Positions 1 to 7,800 are shown, numbered from the stretch's first letter. The stretch is DNA of 8,572 nt from Paracoccaceae bacterium (GCA_012036325.1 JAAUPC010000137.1:1-8572), one strand, 5' to 3'. The notes: generated by a model not told the origin, from the letters alone. Made by a program: numbers and translations.

Positions 1-2760
1 TGCGGGGTGATCGAGGCCGAGGCCCTGACGCTGACCCTGACCGATGACCGTGCCGGGCGGTCCTGGCAGGTGGGCGACGGGCGGCTGACCATCGACAACC
101 AGCCCGACACTGTCGCGGCAGAGCTGAGCCTGACGTTGCTCGACGGGGGCACCCCGGCGCAGGCGACCTTGACGATGAAGGGAACCAAGGGCGGGGGCGC
201 GGCCCGGCTAAGCGCGAAGCTTGACAACATGGCGGCGGCAGACCTTGCAGCGCTTGCCCCGCCCCTGGCCTGGCTTGCGGTGGTGGATGCGCCCCTGTCG
301 GGCGGGTTGGAGGCGCTGATCGGGTCGGATGGCGCGGTTTCTGGCCTTACGGGTGATCTGTCGCTGGCGGCGGGCAGCATTCTGGCCGAAGCCGGGGCCC
401 GCCCGATTGCCTTTGACCGCGCGGCGATGTCGCTGCGCTTTGACCCGGTGACTGCGCGGCTGACCCTGTCGGACCTAGTGGTGGAAAGTGCCTCCCTGCG
501 CCTGAAGGCGCGTGGGCACGGTGACCTTCTGGCGGCAGATGGCTCGCCACTTGCTGCGGGGGCGCTTCCTGCCAGTATCGTGGCGCAGATCGGCTTTGCC
601 GAGGTGGTGGTCGACCCGAGGGGCTGTTTGCCGAACCGATCCGCTTTGGCGAAGGCGCGCTGGACCTTCGGCTGCGGCTGGATCCGTTCCGCCTGGACAT
701 CGGCCAGTTGGCGCTGGTTGAGGCGGGCGAACGGCTGCTCTTGTCGGGCGCGGTGCAGGCGGGGCAGGGCGGTTGGACCGGGGCGCTGGACGTGGATCTT
801 GACCGCATCGACGCGGACCGCCTTTTGAAGCTATGGCCGGTGTCGGTGGTGCCGAAGACGCGGGACTGGTTTGCCGCAAACGTGGGCCAGGCCACGCTGA
901 CCGATGTGAAGGCCGCGCTGCGCCTGACCCCCGGCACGCGCCGCGCTTACCCTGGCTACGAATTCGCCGAGGCCGAGGTGCGGTTCGTCCGCACCCTGCC
1001 GCCGGTTCTGGACGCGCGCGGCCACGCCACGCTGGAGGGCAAGACCTATACCGTCCAGTTGGACAGCGGTCATGTCGTCCCGCCCGAGGGGGGCCGGATC
1101 GAGGCGGCGGGATCGGTCTTTCAGGTCATCGACATCACGCAACGCCCGGCGACGGCGAAGATCACGCTGGTCACATCCTCGCCCCTGACGGCGACGCTGT
1201 CGCTGCTGGATCAGGAGCCGTTCAGCTTCTTCTCCAAGGCCGGGCAACCGGTCAACCTGGGCGAGGGGCGGGCGGAACTGAACACCACGCTTTACATGCC
1301 GCTGGCGGGCAAGGTCACGCTGCCGGATGTCAGTTTCGTCGTCACCGGGCGGATCGTGGACTTCTCCTCGCCCGCGCTGGTGCCGGGGCGTATCCTGCGC
1401 GCGCCGGAAATCGCGGTGGCGGTGGATACGGAAGGCCTGTCGCTGTCGGGCGCGGGGATGCTGGACACGCTGCCAGTCGATCTGACCTATGTGCAGGGCT
1501 TTGGCCCGGAGCAGAACGGCCGCGCGCGGGTCAACGGCACGGTGATGCTGTCGGACGCCGCTTTGCGCGACCTTGGGATTGCACTGCCCGACGGCGCGGT
1601 GCGGGGCGAAGGCCCGGCGGCCATTGACATTGCGTTGATCAAGGGGGTGCCGCCGCAGTTGACGCTGACCTCAAACCTTGTGGGGCTGGCCTTGCGGCTG
1701 GACGCGCTTGGCTGGTCCAAGGGGGCCAAAGCCCGCGCCAGCCTTGACCTTGAGGCGCGCCTGACGCGGGAACCGGTCGTGGACCGGATGGTCCTGTCCG
1801 CCCCGGGTCTGACGGTTGAAGGCGAGATCACCACTGCCGAAGGCAGCGGGCTGGCCGAGGCGCGGTTTTCCCGTGTCGTCGCCGGGGACTGGCTGGATGC
1901 CCCCGTCACCCTGACCGGAACCGGCAGGGGGGGGCGCGCTGGATGTGGCTGTCACCGGCGGCCGGATCGATCTGCGCGCCATGCCAAAGGGCCAGGGCGA
2001 TGCGGCTGGGGACGGCGGCCCGATCCGGCTGGCGCTGGTCGAACTTGTGATCTCTCGCGGGATCACGCTGACGGGGATGCAGGGCAGCTTCACCACGCGC
2101 GGCGGGATGGCGGGCACTTTCACCGCCGGGGTCAACGGCAGGGGAGAGATGCGCGGCGAGGTTCTGCCCACCGACGGCGGCAGCGCGTTCCGCATCACCT
2201 CGGACAATGCGGGCACGATCATGGCTGCCGCCGGGATCTTTGAAAACGGGCGCGGCGGCAGTCTTGACATGACATTGACCCCACGCGGGCCTGAGGGGCA
2301 TTTCAATGGCTTTGCCAGCTTCAGCAAAATGCGCGTGCAGGGGGCACCGGCTTTGGCCGAACTCCTCAGCGCGGTGTCGGTCGTCGGCCTTTTGGAGCAG
2401 ATGAATGGCGAGGGCCTCGCCTTCAACAACGGCGAGGTGCGTTTTGTGCTGACGCCCGAGGCGGTGGAAATCAGCCAGGGCTCAGCCGTGGGGGCATCGC
2501 TTGGCATTTCCTTTGCCGGGCTTTATCTGACCGCCGGTGGGCAGTTGGACCTGCAGGGCGTCATCTCGCCCATTTACCTTGTGAACGGGGTCGGTCAGAT
2601 CTTTTCGCGCCGGGGCGAAGGGCTTTTCGGCTTCAACTACCGCCTGACCGGCACGGCTGAGGCGCCGGATGTGTCGATCAACCCGTTGTCGGTGCTGACC
2701 CCGGGGATGTTCCGTGAAATTTTCCGGCAAGCACCGCCGAACCTGCAGGACAGCGACTAG
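1..2760 (+). CDS. AsmA/YhdP-like (DUF3971-type) envelope protein, 5'-truncated by the window edge, with two apparent frameshifts
   Basis: Large, repetitive, beta-strand-rich protein of the AsmA/YhdP superfamily. Family members are anchored in the inner membrane by an N-terminal helix, span the periplasm, and are implicated in lipid transport to the outer membrane. The reading frame is open to the first base, so the true start and the expected N-terminal membrane anchor lie upstream; the GTG at 7 is not a convincing start. About 919 residues are visible. The C-terminus is diagnostic: a 'GRGGSLDMTL' segment, 'GLLEQMNGEGLAFN', 'GVISPIYLVNGVGQIF', 'GEGLFGFNYRLTGTAEAP' and the closing 'INPLSVLTPGMFREIF'. 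As read, the frame breaks twice. Near 616 one base is missing: frame 1 ends in DP and frame 3 resumes with EGLFAEPIRFGEG. At the G8 run 1927-1934 one base is extra: frame 3 GTGRGG resumes in frame 1 as ALDVAVTGGRIDL. The two shifts cancel, so the start and end frames agree. The substrate is unknown. The family call is firm; the exact subfamily is less so. Confidence 0.85.
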
Positions 2761-2771
2761 GATCTGGGTGG

Positions 2772-3812
2772 ATGAAGCTGGACGATTTCGATTTTGACCT
2801 GCCTGAGGGCCTGATCGCCACCAGGCCCGCCCGCCCGCGCACCTCGGCGCGGCTTCTGCTGGCGGAAGGCGACCGGACCACTGACCGGCATGTCCATGAT
2901 CTGATTGACATCTTCCGCCCGGGTGACCGGCTGGTCCTGAACAACACCAAGGTGATCCCCGCGCGGCTATTCGGCTCGCGCCAGCGCGGTGAGGCGGTGG
3001 CGAAGATCGAGATCACCCTCTTGGAACCACAGGCCAAGGACTGGCGTGCGTTGGCCAAGCCCCTGCGCAAGGTGCAGATGGGCGAGGTGATCCGTTTTTC
3101 AGACCGCCTAAGCGCCACAGTAGCCGCGAAGTCCGAGACTGACCTGACGCTGGCCTTCACCCTGACCGGGGATGACTTTGACGCGGCATTGGCCGAGGCC
3201 GGGGTGATGCCCCTGCCGCCCTATATCGCCGCCAAGCGCGCGGCAGATGACCAGGACCGCACCGATTACCAGACCGTCTTTGCCCGCCATGCCGGGGCTG
3301 TGGCCGCGCCCACCGCCAGCCTGCATTTTGACGAGGCGCTTCTGCGTGCCTTGGCCGCCAAGGGGGTGGATTTCACCGAGGTCACCCTGCATGTCGGCGC
3401 GGGCACCTTCCTGCCGGTGAAGGTGGAGGACGTGACCACCCACAAAATGCATGCCGAATGGGGCTGCGTAACGGCTGCTGCGGCAGAGGAGATCAACGCC
3501 TCCAAGCGCGCTGGGGGCCGGATCATCCCCGTCGGCACCACCGCGCTGCGGCTGATCGAATCTGCGGCCAGCCCCGACGGCACCCTGCATCCTTGGGAGG
3601 GGGAGACGGATATCTTCATCTATCCCGGCTACCAGTTCCGGGTGACTGATGCCCTGATGACCAACTTCCATCTGCCGAAATCGACGCTGGTGATGCTGGT
3701 TGCGGCGCTCATGGGCGAGACGGCGATCCGCCGGATCTATGACCATGCCATTGCCACGGGCTATCGGTTCTTCTCCTACGGCGATAGCTCGCTTCTGATC
3801 CCTGAACGCTGA
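2772..3812 (+). CDS. queA: QueA, S-adenosylmethionine:tRNA ribosyltransferase-isomerase
   Basis: Cytoplasmic enzyme of queuosine synthesis. It transfers and isomerises the ribosyl group of S-adenosylmethionine onto 7-aminomethyl-7-deazaguanine at the wobble position of GUN-anticodon tRNAs, forming epoxyqueuosine. The 346-residue length is normal for the family. Hallmarks appear in order: N-terminal 'DFDFDLPEGLIA' (about 4-15), 'LVLNNTKVIPARL' (54-66), 'AAPTASLHF' (178-186), 'LHVGAGTFLPV' (206-216), 'THKMHAEW' (223-230), a 'IIPVGTTALRLIES' block, 'MTNFHLPKSTLVMLV', and C-terminal 'YRFFSYGDSSLL'. The ATG at 2772 follows the AsmA-like stop by 11 bases and puts the N-terminal motif at the expected place; only a weak GGGTGG precedes it, so translation may depend on readthrough from the upstream gene. 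The permease starts 9 bases downstream. The last motif is usually ...GDAML, here GDSSL, a minor change. No tgt or other que gene is visible in the window. Confidence 0.97.
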   Translation: MKLDDFDFDLPEGLIATRPARPRTSARLLLAEGDRTTDRHVHDLIDIFRPGDRLVLNNTKVIPARLFGSRQRGEAVAKIEITLLEPQAKDWRALAKPLRKVQMGEVIRFSDRLSATVAAKSETDLTLAFTLTGDDFDAALAEAGVMPLPPYIAAKRAADDQDRTDYQTVFARHAGAVAAPTASLHFDEALLRALAAKGVDFTEVTLHVGAGTFLPVKVEDVTTHKMHAEWGCVTAAAAEEINASKRAGGRIIPVGTTALRLIESAASPDGTLHPWEGETDIFIYPGYQFRVTDALMTNFHLPKSTLVMLVAALMGETAIRRIYDHAIATGYRFFSYGDSSLLIPER

Positions 3813-3821
3813 AAGCCGCAA

Positions 3822-5047
3822 ATGCTCAAGGTCCTGACCCATTCCTGGCCCCTATTGATGGGGGTGATGCTGTTGATGGTCGGCAACGGCATTCAGGGCA
3901 CGCTTTTGGGTATCAGGGGCAATATCGAGGGGTTTTCGACCTATCAGCTCTCTTATGTGATGGCGGCCTATTTCGTGGGCTTCCTGTTCGGGTCCTGGGC
4001 CGCACCCCGGATGATCCGCCGCGTGGGGCATGTGCGGGTGTTTGCGGCCCTCGGCTCACTCATCTCGGCCATCCTGGTGATCTACCCGGTCTTTCCGGAC
4101 TGGATGGCCTGGACGGCGCTGCGGGTGCTGGCGGGGTTCTGCTTTTCCGGCATCTACATCACGGCGGAAAGCTGGATCAACAACACTGCGTCGAACGAGA
4201 CGCGGGGGCAGGCGCTGTCGGCCTACATGATCGTGCAGATGCTGGGGATCATCGCAAGCCAGGTGCTGTTGAACGTGCCGGACCCCACGGGCTTTGCGCT
4301 TTTCATCATTCCTTCGGTCCTTGTGTCGCTGGCCTTCATGCCGATCCTCTTGGCCCCCACGCCCGCCCCGGCCTTCGACAGCACGAAGCGCCTGCCGTTT
4401 CGTGAGCTGTTCCGCATCTCACCCCTTGGCTGCGCGGGCATGCTCCTGACCGGGGGGGTGTTTTCGGCGATGTTCGGCATGGCTTCGGTCTGGGGCGCGC
4501 AAGCGGGCTGTCGGTGCGCGACATCTCGATCTTTGTCGGTGCGCTTTATGTCGGCGGGCTGATCCTGCAATACCCGATTGGCTGGTTGTCGGACCGGATG
4601 GACCGCCGCACGCTGATCATGGGGCTGTCCGCCGTGGCGGCGGCGGTGATGCTGGTGGCGGGGCTGGTGCCTTTGCCTTTTGCGGCGCTCATCGTGGTGG
4701 CGCTCCTTCTCGGGGGGATCACCAACCCGGTCTATGCGCTTCTCATCGCTTATACGAACGACTTTCTGACCCGCGAGCAGATGGCCGCCGCCTCAGCCGG
4801 GTTGATCTTCCTGAACGGCTTCGGCGCGATCTTCGGGCCCACGGCGACCGGCTGGATGATGGAAACCATCGGCCCACGCGGGTTTTTCCTCTTCATCGGT
4901 ATTCTTTACGTGGCCCTTGCCGGTTATGCGCTCTACCGGATGTCCCGCCGCGCGGCCCCGCAGGTCACCGGCGCGTTCCGGACGGTTACGCCCAACGCAT
5001 CGCCCCTTGCCGTGGGCACCGTTCTGGACGAAGCCGCCAAGACCTGA
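3822..5047 (+). CDS. MFS permease of YcaD/UMF2 type, with one apparent frameshift
   Basis: Inner-membrane transporter of the major facilitator superfamily; substrate unknown. After one base is restored the protein is 408 residues, normal for a 12-helix MFS carrier. The N-terminal half (1-226) holds six hydrophobic segments, with the TM2-TM3 loop 'PRMIRRVGHVR' (62-72) and a TM4-TM5 region 'YITAESWINNTASNETRGQ' (112-130) resembling the YcaD/UMF2 group. The central loop is about 178-200. The C-terminal half carries a textbook motif A, 'GWLSDRMDRR' (254-263). As read, frame 3 runs into nonsense at 'GAQAGCRC'. Frame 2 resumes with 'GLSVRDISIFVGALYVGG', which fits if the GGG at 4505-4507 was GGGG. 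The start ATG at 3822 has GAAAG 6 bases upstream and lies 9 bases after queA. That spacing suggests co-transcription with queA, but a link to queuosine or its precursors is only a guess. A natural pseudogene is possible but less likely. Confidence 0.88.
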
Positions 5048-5095
5048 GATCAGCAGTTGCAGCCTGGCCCGATCCCTGTAACGCTCTGCGCGGGC

Positions 5096-5102
5096 AAGGA
5101 GG
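5096..5102 (+). promoter_or_regulatory. Strong Shine-Dalgarno that fixes the DUF924 start
   Basis: AAGGAGG lies 5 bases before the ATG at 5108, a near-perfect match to the anti-Shine-Dalgarno. The frame is also open upstream (a start could be drawn from 5057), but this site and the family N-terminus (PVEVLEFWL directly after the start) select 5108. It is the strongest ribosome binding site in the window. Confidence 0.85.
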
Positions 5103-5107
5103 CGCGC

Positions 5108-5692
5108 ATGGCAGACCCGGTTGAGGTTCTGGAATTCTGGCTGCACGAGATCGGCCCCGAGGGCTGGTATGCCGGGGGCGAGGCGATTGATACGGTCTGC
5201 CGCGACCGGTTCCTTGACCTGTGGCAGGCCGCGCACGACGGCGGGCTGGAGCATTGGGTGGACGGCACGGTCGGCACGCTGGCCTATCTGATCGTGACCG
5301 ACCAGTTTCCCCGCAACATCCACCGAGGCAGCGCTTTGGCTTTTGCGACCGATGCCCGGTCGCTGGCCGCAGCGAAGAAGGCAGTCGCGGAAGGCTGGGA
5401 CATGAACGCCCCGGAACCCGAACGGCAGTTCTTCTACATGCCGTTTGAGCATTCCGAAGACCCTGCCGATCAGGTGCTTGCGGTGGAGTATCTGACCGAG
5501 CGGCTATCCTCTGACCCCGACATGGCGCTGCACGCCCGCGCGCATCAAGAGGTGATCACCCGTTTTGGCCGCTTTCCCACCCGCAACGCCGCCCTTGGCC
5601 GGATCAGCAGCCCGGAGGAGCAGGTGTATCTGGACGAGGGGGGTTATGCTGCCGTTGTCAGCCGGTTGAAAAGCCATGCGCCGGGCGCATAG
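5108..5692 (+). CDS. DUF924 family protein (TPR-like helical fold), function unknown
   Basis: Conserved 194-residue protein of the DUF924 (PF06041) family, common in proteobacteria and without an established biochemical role. The visible signature is complete: N-terminal 'VEVLEFWLHEIGP' (6-18), 'LIVTDQFPRNIHRG' (61-74) followed by 'ALAFATDARSL', then 'RQFFYMPFEHSEDPADQ' (106-122), and 'VITRFGRFPTRNAALGRISSPEE' near 149-171 with a 'YLDEGGY' tail. The length matches the family. The composition is soluble and acidic, with no signal peptide or membrane helix, so it should be cytoplasmic. It sits 60 bases after the permease stop. A strong hairpin covers its own stop codon, and lpdA starts 92 bases later. 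Codon use matches its neighbours, and I see no sign of transfer. Family membership is secure, but neither context nor motif indicates a function. Confidence 0.93.
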   Translation: MADPVEVLEFWLHEIGPEGWYAGGEAIDTVCRDRFLDLWQAAHDGGLEHWVDGTVGTLAYLIVTDQFPRNIHRGSALAFATDARSLAAAKKAVAEGWDMNAPEPERQFFYMPFEHSEDPADQVLAVEYLTERLSSDPDMALHARAHQEVITRFGRFPTRNAALGRISSPEEQVYLDEGGYAAVVSRLKSHAPGA

Positions 5693-5694
5693 GC
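5673..5694 (+). terminator. Stable hairpin over the DUF924 stop codon, possible transcription terminator
   Basis: ATGCGC (5676-5681) pairs perfectly with GCGCAT (5685-5690) around a CGG loop. GCC (5673-5675) extends the stem with GGC (5692-5694) if A5691 bulges, giving about 9 G+C-rich pairs. No clean T-run follows directly; a TTTGTTGCTT stretch begins 14 bases later. It would separate the upstream gene group from lpdA, but it may act only as a 3'-end stabiliser. Confidence 0.35.
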
Positions 5695-5721
5695 CTGCGG
5701 CGCGGCCTTTGTTGCTTGGGG

Positions 5722-5751
5722 TTGCGGAATAGTTTAAGGGCAAACTACTTT
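5722..5751 (+). promoter_or_regulatory. Possible lpdA promoter
   Basis: TTGCGG (5722-5727) and TACTTT (5746-5751) are separated by 18 bases in the only AT-richer stretch between genes, about 34 bases before the lpdA ATG. The match to the sigma-70 consensus is moderate (-35 TTGACA, -10 TATAAT). Position and composition are the main support. Confidence 0.35.
5730..5747 (+). promoter_or_regulatory. Inverted repeat, candidate operator upstream of lpdA
   Basis: TAGTTT-AAGGGC-AAACTA is a perfect 6-bp inverted repeat with a 6-base spacer, inside the only long spacer upstream of lpdA and overlapping the first two bases of the proposed -10. The symmetry suits a dimeric DNA-binding regulator. I cannot name the regulator from the sequence. 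Chance occurrence is possible. Confidence 0.4.
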
Positions 5752-5784
5752 TTCGGCTAAGGAAAAAGAGTGGGGGAGGGAAGA

Positions 5785-7182
5785 ATGGCCAGCCAGAACT
5801 TCGATGTGATCGTGATCGGTGCCGGACCGGGGGGCTATGTCGCGGCGATCCGCGCGAGCCAATTGGGCCTGAAGGTCGCAATCATCGAACGGGAAAACCT
5901 GGGCGGCATTTGCCTGAACTGGGGCTGCATCCCAACCAAGGCCATGCTGCGCAGTGCCGAGGTGTTTCACCTGATGCACCGCGCCAAGGAATTCGGGCTG
6001 GGTGCCACCGGCATCAGCTATGATTTGCCCGCCGTCGTTGCCCGCAGCCGGGGCGTGGCGAAACAGCTGTCCGGCGGCATCGGCCACCTGATGAAGAAGA
6101 ACAAGGTCACCGTCTTCATGGGCGATGCGACGATCCCTGCCAAAGGGACGGTTGTGGTAAAGACCGACAAGGGGACGGAAACCCTCACCGCGAAATCCAT
6201 CATCCTGGCCACCGGCGCCCGCGCCCGCGAACTTCCGGGGCTTGAGGCGGATGGTGACCTGGTCTGGTCCTACCGTCATGCCCTGGTGGCCAAGCGGATG
6301 CCGAAGAAACTGCTGGTGATCGGATCGGGCGCCATCGGCATCGAGTTTGCGAGCTTTTTCAACACCCTCGGGGCCGATACCACGGTGGTTGAGGTGATGG
6401 ACCGCATCCTTCCCGTGGAAGATGCCGAAATCGCCGCCTTCGCGAAGAAAAGCTTCGTGAAGCAGGGGATGAAGATCCTTGAAAAGGCATCCGTGAAGAA
6501 GCTGGACCGCAAGCCGGGGCAGGGTGTCACAGCCCATATCGAACAGGACGGCAAAACCACCACGCAGGACTTTGACACCGTCATCAGCGCGGTCGGGATC
6601 GTCGGCAATGTGGAAGGCCTCGGGCTTGAGGCGTTGGGCGTCAAGATCGACCGGACCCATGTGGTGACAGATGAATACTGCCGCACCGGGGTGGACGGCC
6701 TTTACGCCATTGGCGACATCGCCGGGGCCCCTTGGCTTGCGCACAAAGCATCCCATGAGGGTGTGATGGTCGCCGAACTGATCGCGGGGAAGCACCCGCA
6801 TCCGATCAAGCCCGGCTCTATCGCCGGTTGCACCTATTGCCAGCCGCAGATCGCATCCGTTGGCTTTACCGAGGCCAAGGCCAAGGAAGCCGGGCATGAG
6901 ATCAAGGTTGGCCGCTTCCCCTTCATCGGCAACGGCAAGGCGATTGCCCTGGGTGAGGCTGAGGGGATGATCAAGACCATTTTCGACGCCAAGACGGGGG
7001 AGCTTCTGGGCGCCCATATGGTCGGCGCGGAAGTGACGGAACTGATCCAGGGCTATGTCATCGGCCGCACGCTGGAGACGACCGAAGAAGACCTGATGAA
7101 CACCGTCTTCCCGCACCCCACCCTGAGTGAGATGATGCACGAAGCCGTGCTGGATGCCTACGGCCGCGCGCTCCATATCTGA
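5785..7182 (+). CDS. lpdA: Dihydrolipoyl dehydrogenase (E3)
   Basis: Flavoprotein that reoxidises dihydrolipoyl groups of 2-oxo acid dehydrogenase complexes (and the glycine cleavage system) with NAD+. It is a cytoplasmic homodimer of 465 residues, typical length, without an N-terminal lipoyl domain. FAD fold: 'GAGPGGYVAA' (12-21). Redox disulfide: C43 and C48 in 'GGICLNWGCIPTK'. NAD fold: G180-x-G-x-x-G185 in 'IGSGAIGIEF'. Second FAD motif: 'GLYAIGDIAG' (305-314). The dimer-interface catalytic pair H444 and E449 lies in 'HPTLSE', the same numbering as E. coli Lpd. The ICLNWGCIPTK form, rather than TCLNVGCIPSK, is the variant I associate with the pyruvate dehydrogenase-linked alphaproteobacterial clade, so a PDH role is inferred. 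No E1 or E2 gene is in the window. The ATG at 5785 has GGAGGG 4 bases upstream and places the FAD motif correctly; an in-frame GTG at 5770 is less suitable. The stop overlaps the next start. Confidence 0.97.
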   Translation: MASQNFDVIVIGAGPGGYVAAIRASQLGLKVAIIERENLGGICLNWGCIPTKAMLRSAEVFHLMHRAKEFGLGATGISYDLPAVVARSRGVAKQLSGGIGHLMKKNKVTVFMGDATIPAKGTVVVKTDKGTETLTAKSIILATGARARELPGLEADGDLVWSYRHALVAKRMPKKLLVIGSGAIGIEFASFFNTLGADTTVVEVMDRILPVEDAEIAAFAKKSFVKQGMKILEKASVKKLDRKPGQGVTAHIEQDGKTTTQDFDTVISAVGIVGNVEGLGLEALGVKIDRTHVVTDEYCRTGVDGLYAIGDIAGAPWLAHKASHEGVMVAELIAGKHPHPIKPGSIAGCTYCQPQIASVGFTEAKAKEAGHEIKVGRFPFIGNGKAIALGEAEGMIKTIFDAKTGELLGAHMVGAEVTELIQGYVIGRTLETTEEDLMNTVFPHPTLSEMMHEAVLDAYGRALHI

Positions 7183-7739
7183 TGCGCTCGCTCAACCGCA
7201 TCGTGATGCAAGGCACCAGCCGCGAGTGGATTCGGGCCTTGGGTCCGGCAAAACTAGATGCGGCCGAGATTTCGGGGGAATGGGGCAAGGGCTTCGGCTT
7301 TCGCCGCTATACCACCTACCGTTTCCCCGAATACGACGCCTGCGAAGGCCCGTTTCGCGATGAGGAAGGCAAGGTCGTGAAGCACGACCTGATCCTTGCC
7401 AACCAGGTGTGGGAGCATATGGACCGCCCCTATGCCGCAACCCGCAACGTCTTCAAGATGCTGCGCAAAGGCGGGTGGTTCTGGCTCGCGGTGCCGTTCT
7501 TTATTCCCTATCACGCCGTCCCCGTCGATTGTAGCCGGTGGAGCGCGCGGGGCCTGCGCAACCTGCTGATTGAAGGCGGGTTCGACGAAGCCTCGATCAA
7601 ATCCGCGCAATGGGGCAACCGCGCGGCGGCGCTTCGCAATCTGGAAACCCCCTGGCCGCCCGAACACCGCGACACGGATGATCTGACCGATGACCCGGAT
7701 TTTCCCATCGTCGCCTGGGCCATGGGCCAGAAACTCTGA
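7182..7739 (+). CDS. Class I SAM-dependent methyltransferase-like protein (Methyltransf_11-like)
   Basis: 185-residue protein with the second half of a Rossmann methyltransferase fold. 'HDLILANQVWEHMDRPYAATRNV' (near 68-90) matches motif II/III, and 'MLRKGGWFWLAVPFF' (93-107) matches the post-motif III strand. The family-specific 'VPVDCSRWSARGLRNLL' and the C-terminal 'DPDFPIVAWAMGQK' follow. The usual glycine-rich SAM motif I (D/E-x-G-x-G) is not seen. In its place is 'KLDAAEISGEWGKGFGF' (24-40), then 'FPEYDACEGPF', an arrangement I recognise from a group of short methyltransferase-like proteins. Substrate and activity are unknown, and weak or altered SAM binding is possible. The ATG shares its A with the lpdA TGA (TGATG, 1-base overlap), indicating translational coupling with lpdA. 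An in-frame ATG at 7206 is an alternative start, but it would break that coupling. No membrane segment is evident. Confidence 0.8.
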   Translation: MRSLNRIVMQGTSREWIRALGPAKLDAAEISGEWGKGFGFRRYTTYRFPEYDACEGPFRDEEGKVVKHDLILANQVWEHMDRPYAATRNVFKMLRKGGWFWLAVPFFIPYHAVPVDCSRWSARGLRNLLIEGGFDEASIKSAQWGNRAAALRNLETPWPPEHRDTDDLTDDPDFPIVAWAMGQKL

Positions 7740-7800
7740 CCCCGCAACTCTGCTCCTCCCAACTCTACCCCCCAACCATTGCTCTTTTTCCAAATACTCC
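7740..7800 (+). terminator. C-rich, G-poor tract after the lpdA operon, candidate Rho-utilisation region
   Basis: Over 7741-7800 I count 29 C and only 3 G in 60 bases, all unstructured pyrimidine-rich sequence starting at the methyltransferase stop. This is very unlike the G-rich coding strand around it. Such C>G bubbles are the known hallmark of Rho loading (rut) sites. No intrinsic terminator is visible after this operon, so Rho-dependent ending is a reasonable inference. Confidence 0.4.

Noticed and set aside
1926..1945. Programmed ribosomal frameshifting at the G8 run
   Set aside because: No stimulatory structure or internal Shine-Dalgarno is evident, and three other similar indels in short G/C runs point to a common technical cause.
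5057..5107. Upstream start for the DUF924 gene
   Set aside because: AAGGAGG at 5096-5102 is exactly spaced for ATG 5108, and the family begins there; the upstream extension is not conserved in character.
5048..5107. Promoter between the permease and DUF924 (TTGCAG at 5057, TGTAAC at 5077)
   Set aside because: The 14-base spacing is too short for a sigma-70 promoter, and no better pair was found.
5691..5708. AGGCC-N8-GGCCT as an intrinsic terminator after DUF924
   Set aside because: Only five pairs around an 8-base loop, followed by TT then G; the overlapping ATGCGC/GCGCAT stem is more stable and competes with it.
5770..5784. GTG start for lpdA five codons upstream of the ATG
   Set aside because: The added residues are not part of the family N-terminus, and the GGAGGG site is placed for the ATG at 5785.
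5734..7176. A 480-codon open frame on the minus strand opposite lpdA
   Set aside because: It mirrors lpdA codon structure in a G+C-rich gene, has no recognisable domain, and the + strand frame carries every E3 catalytic motif.
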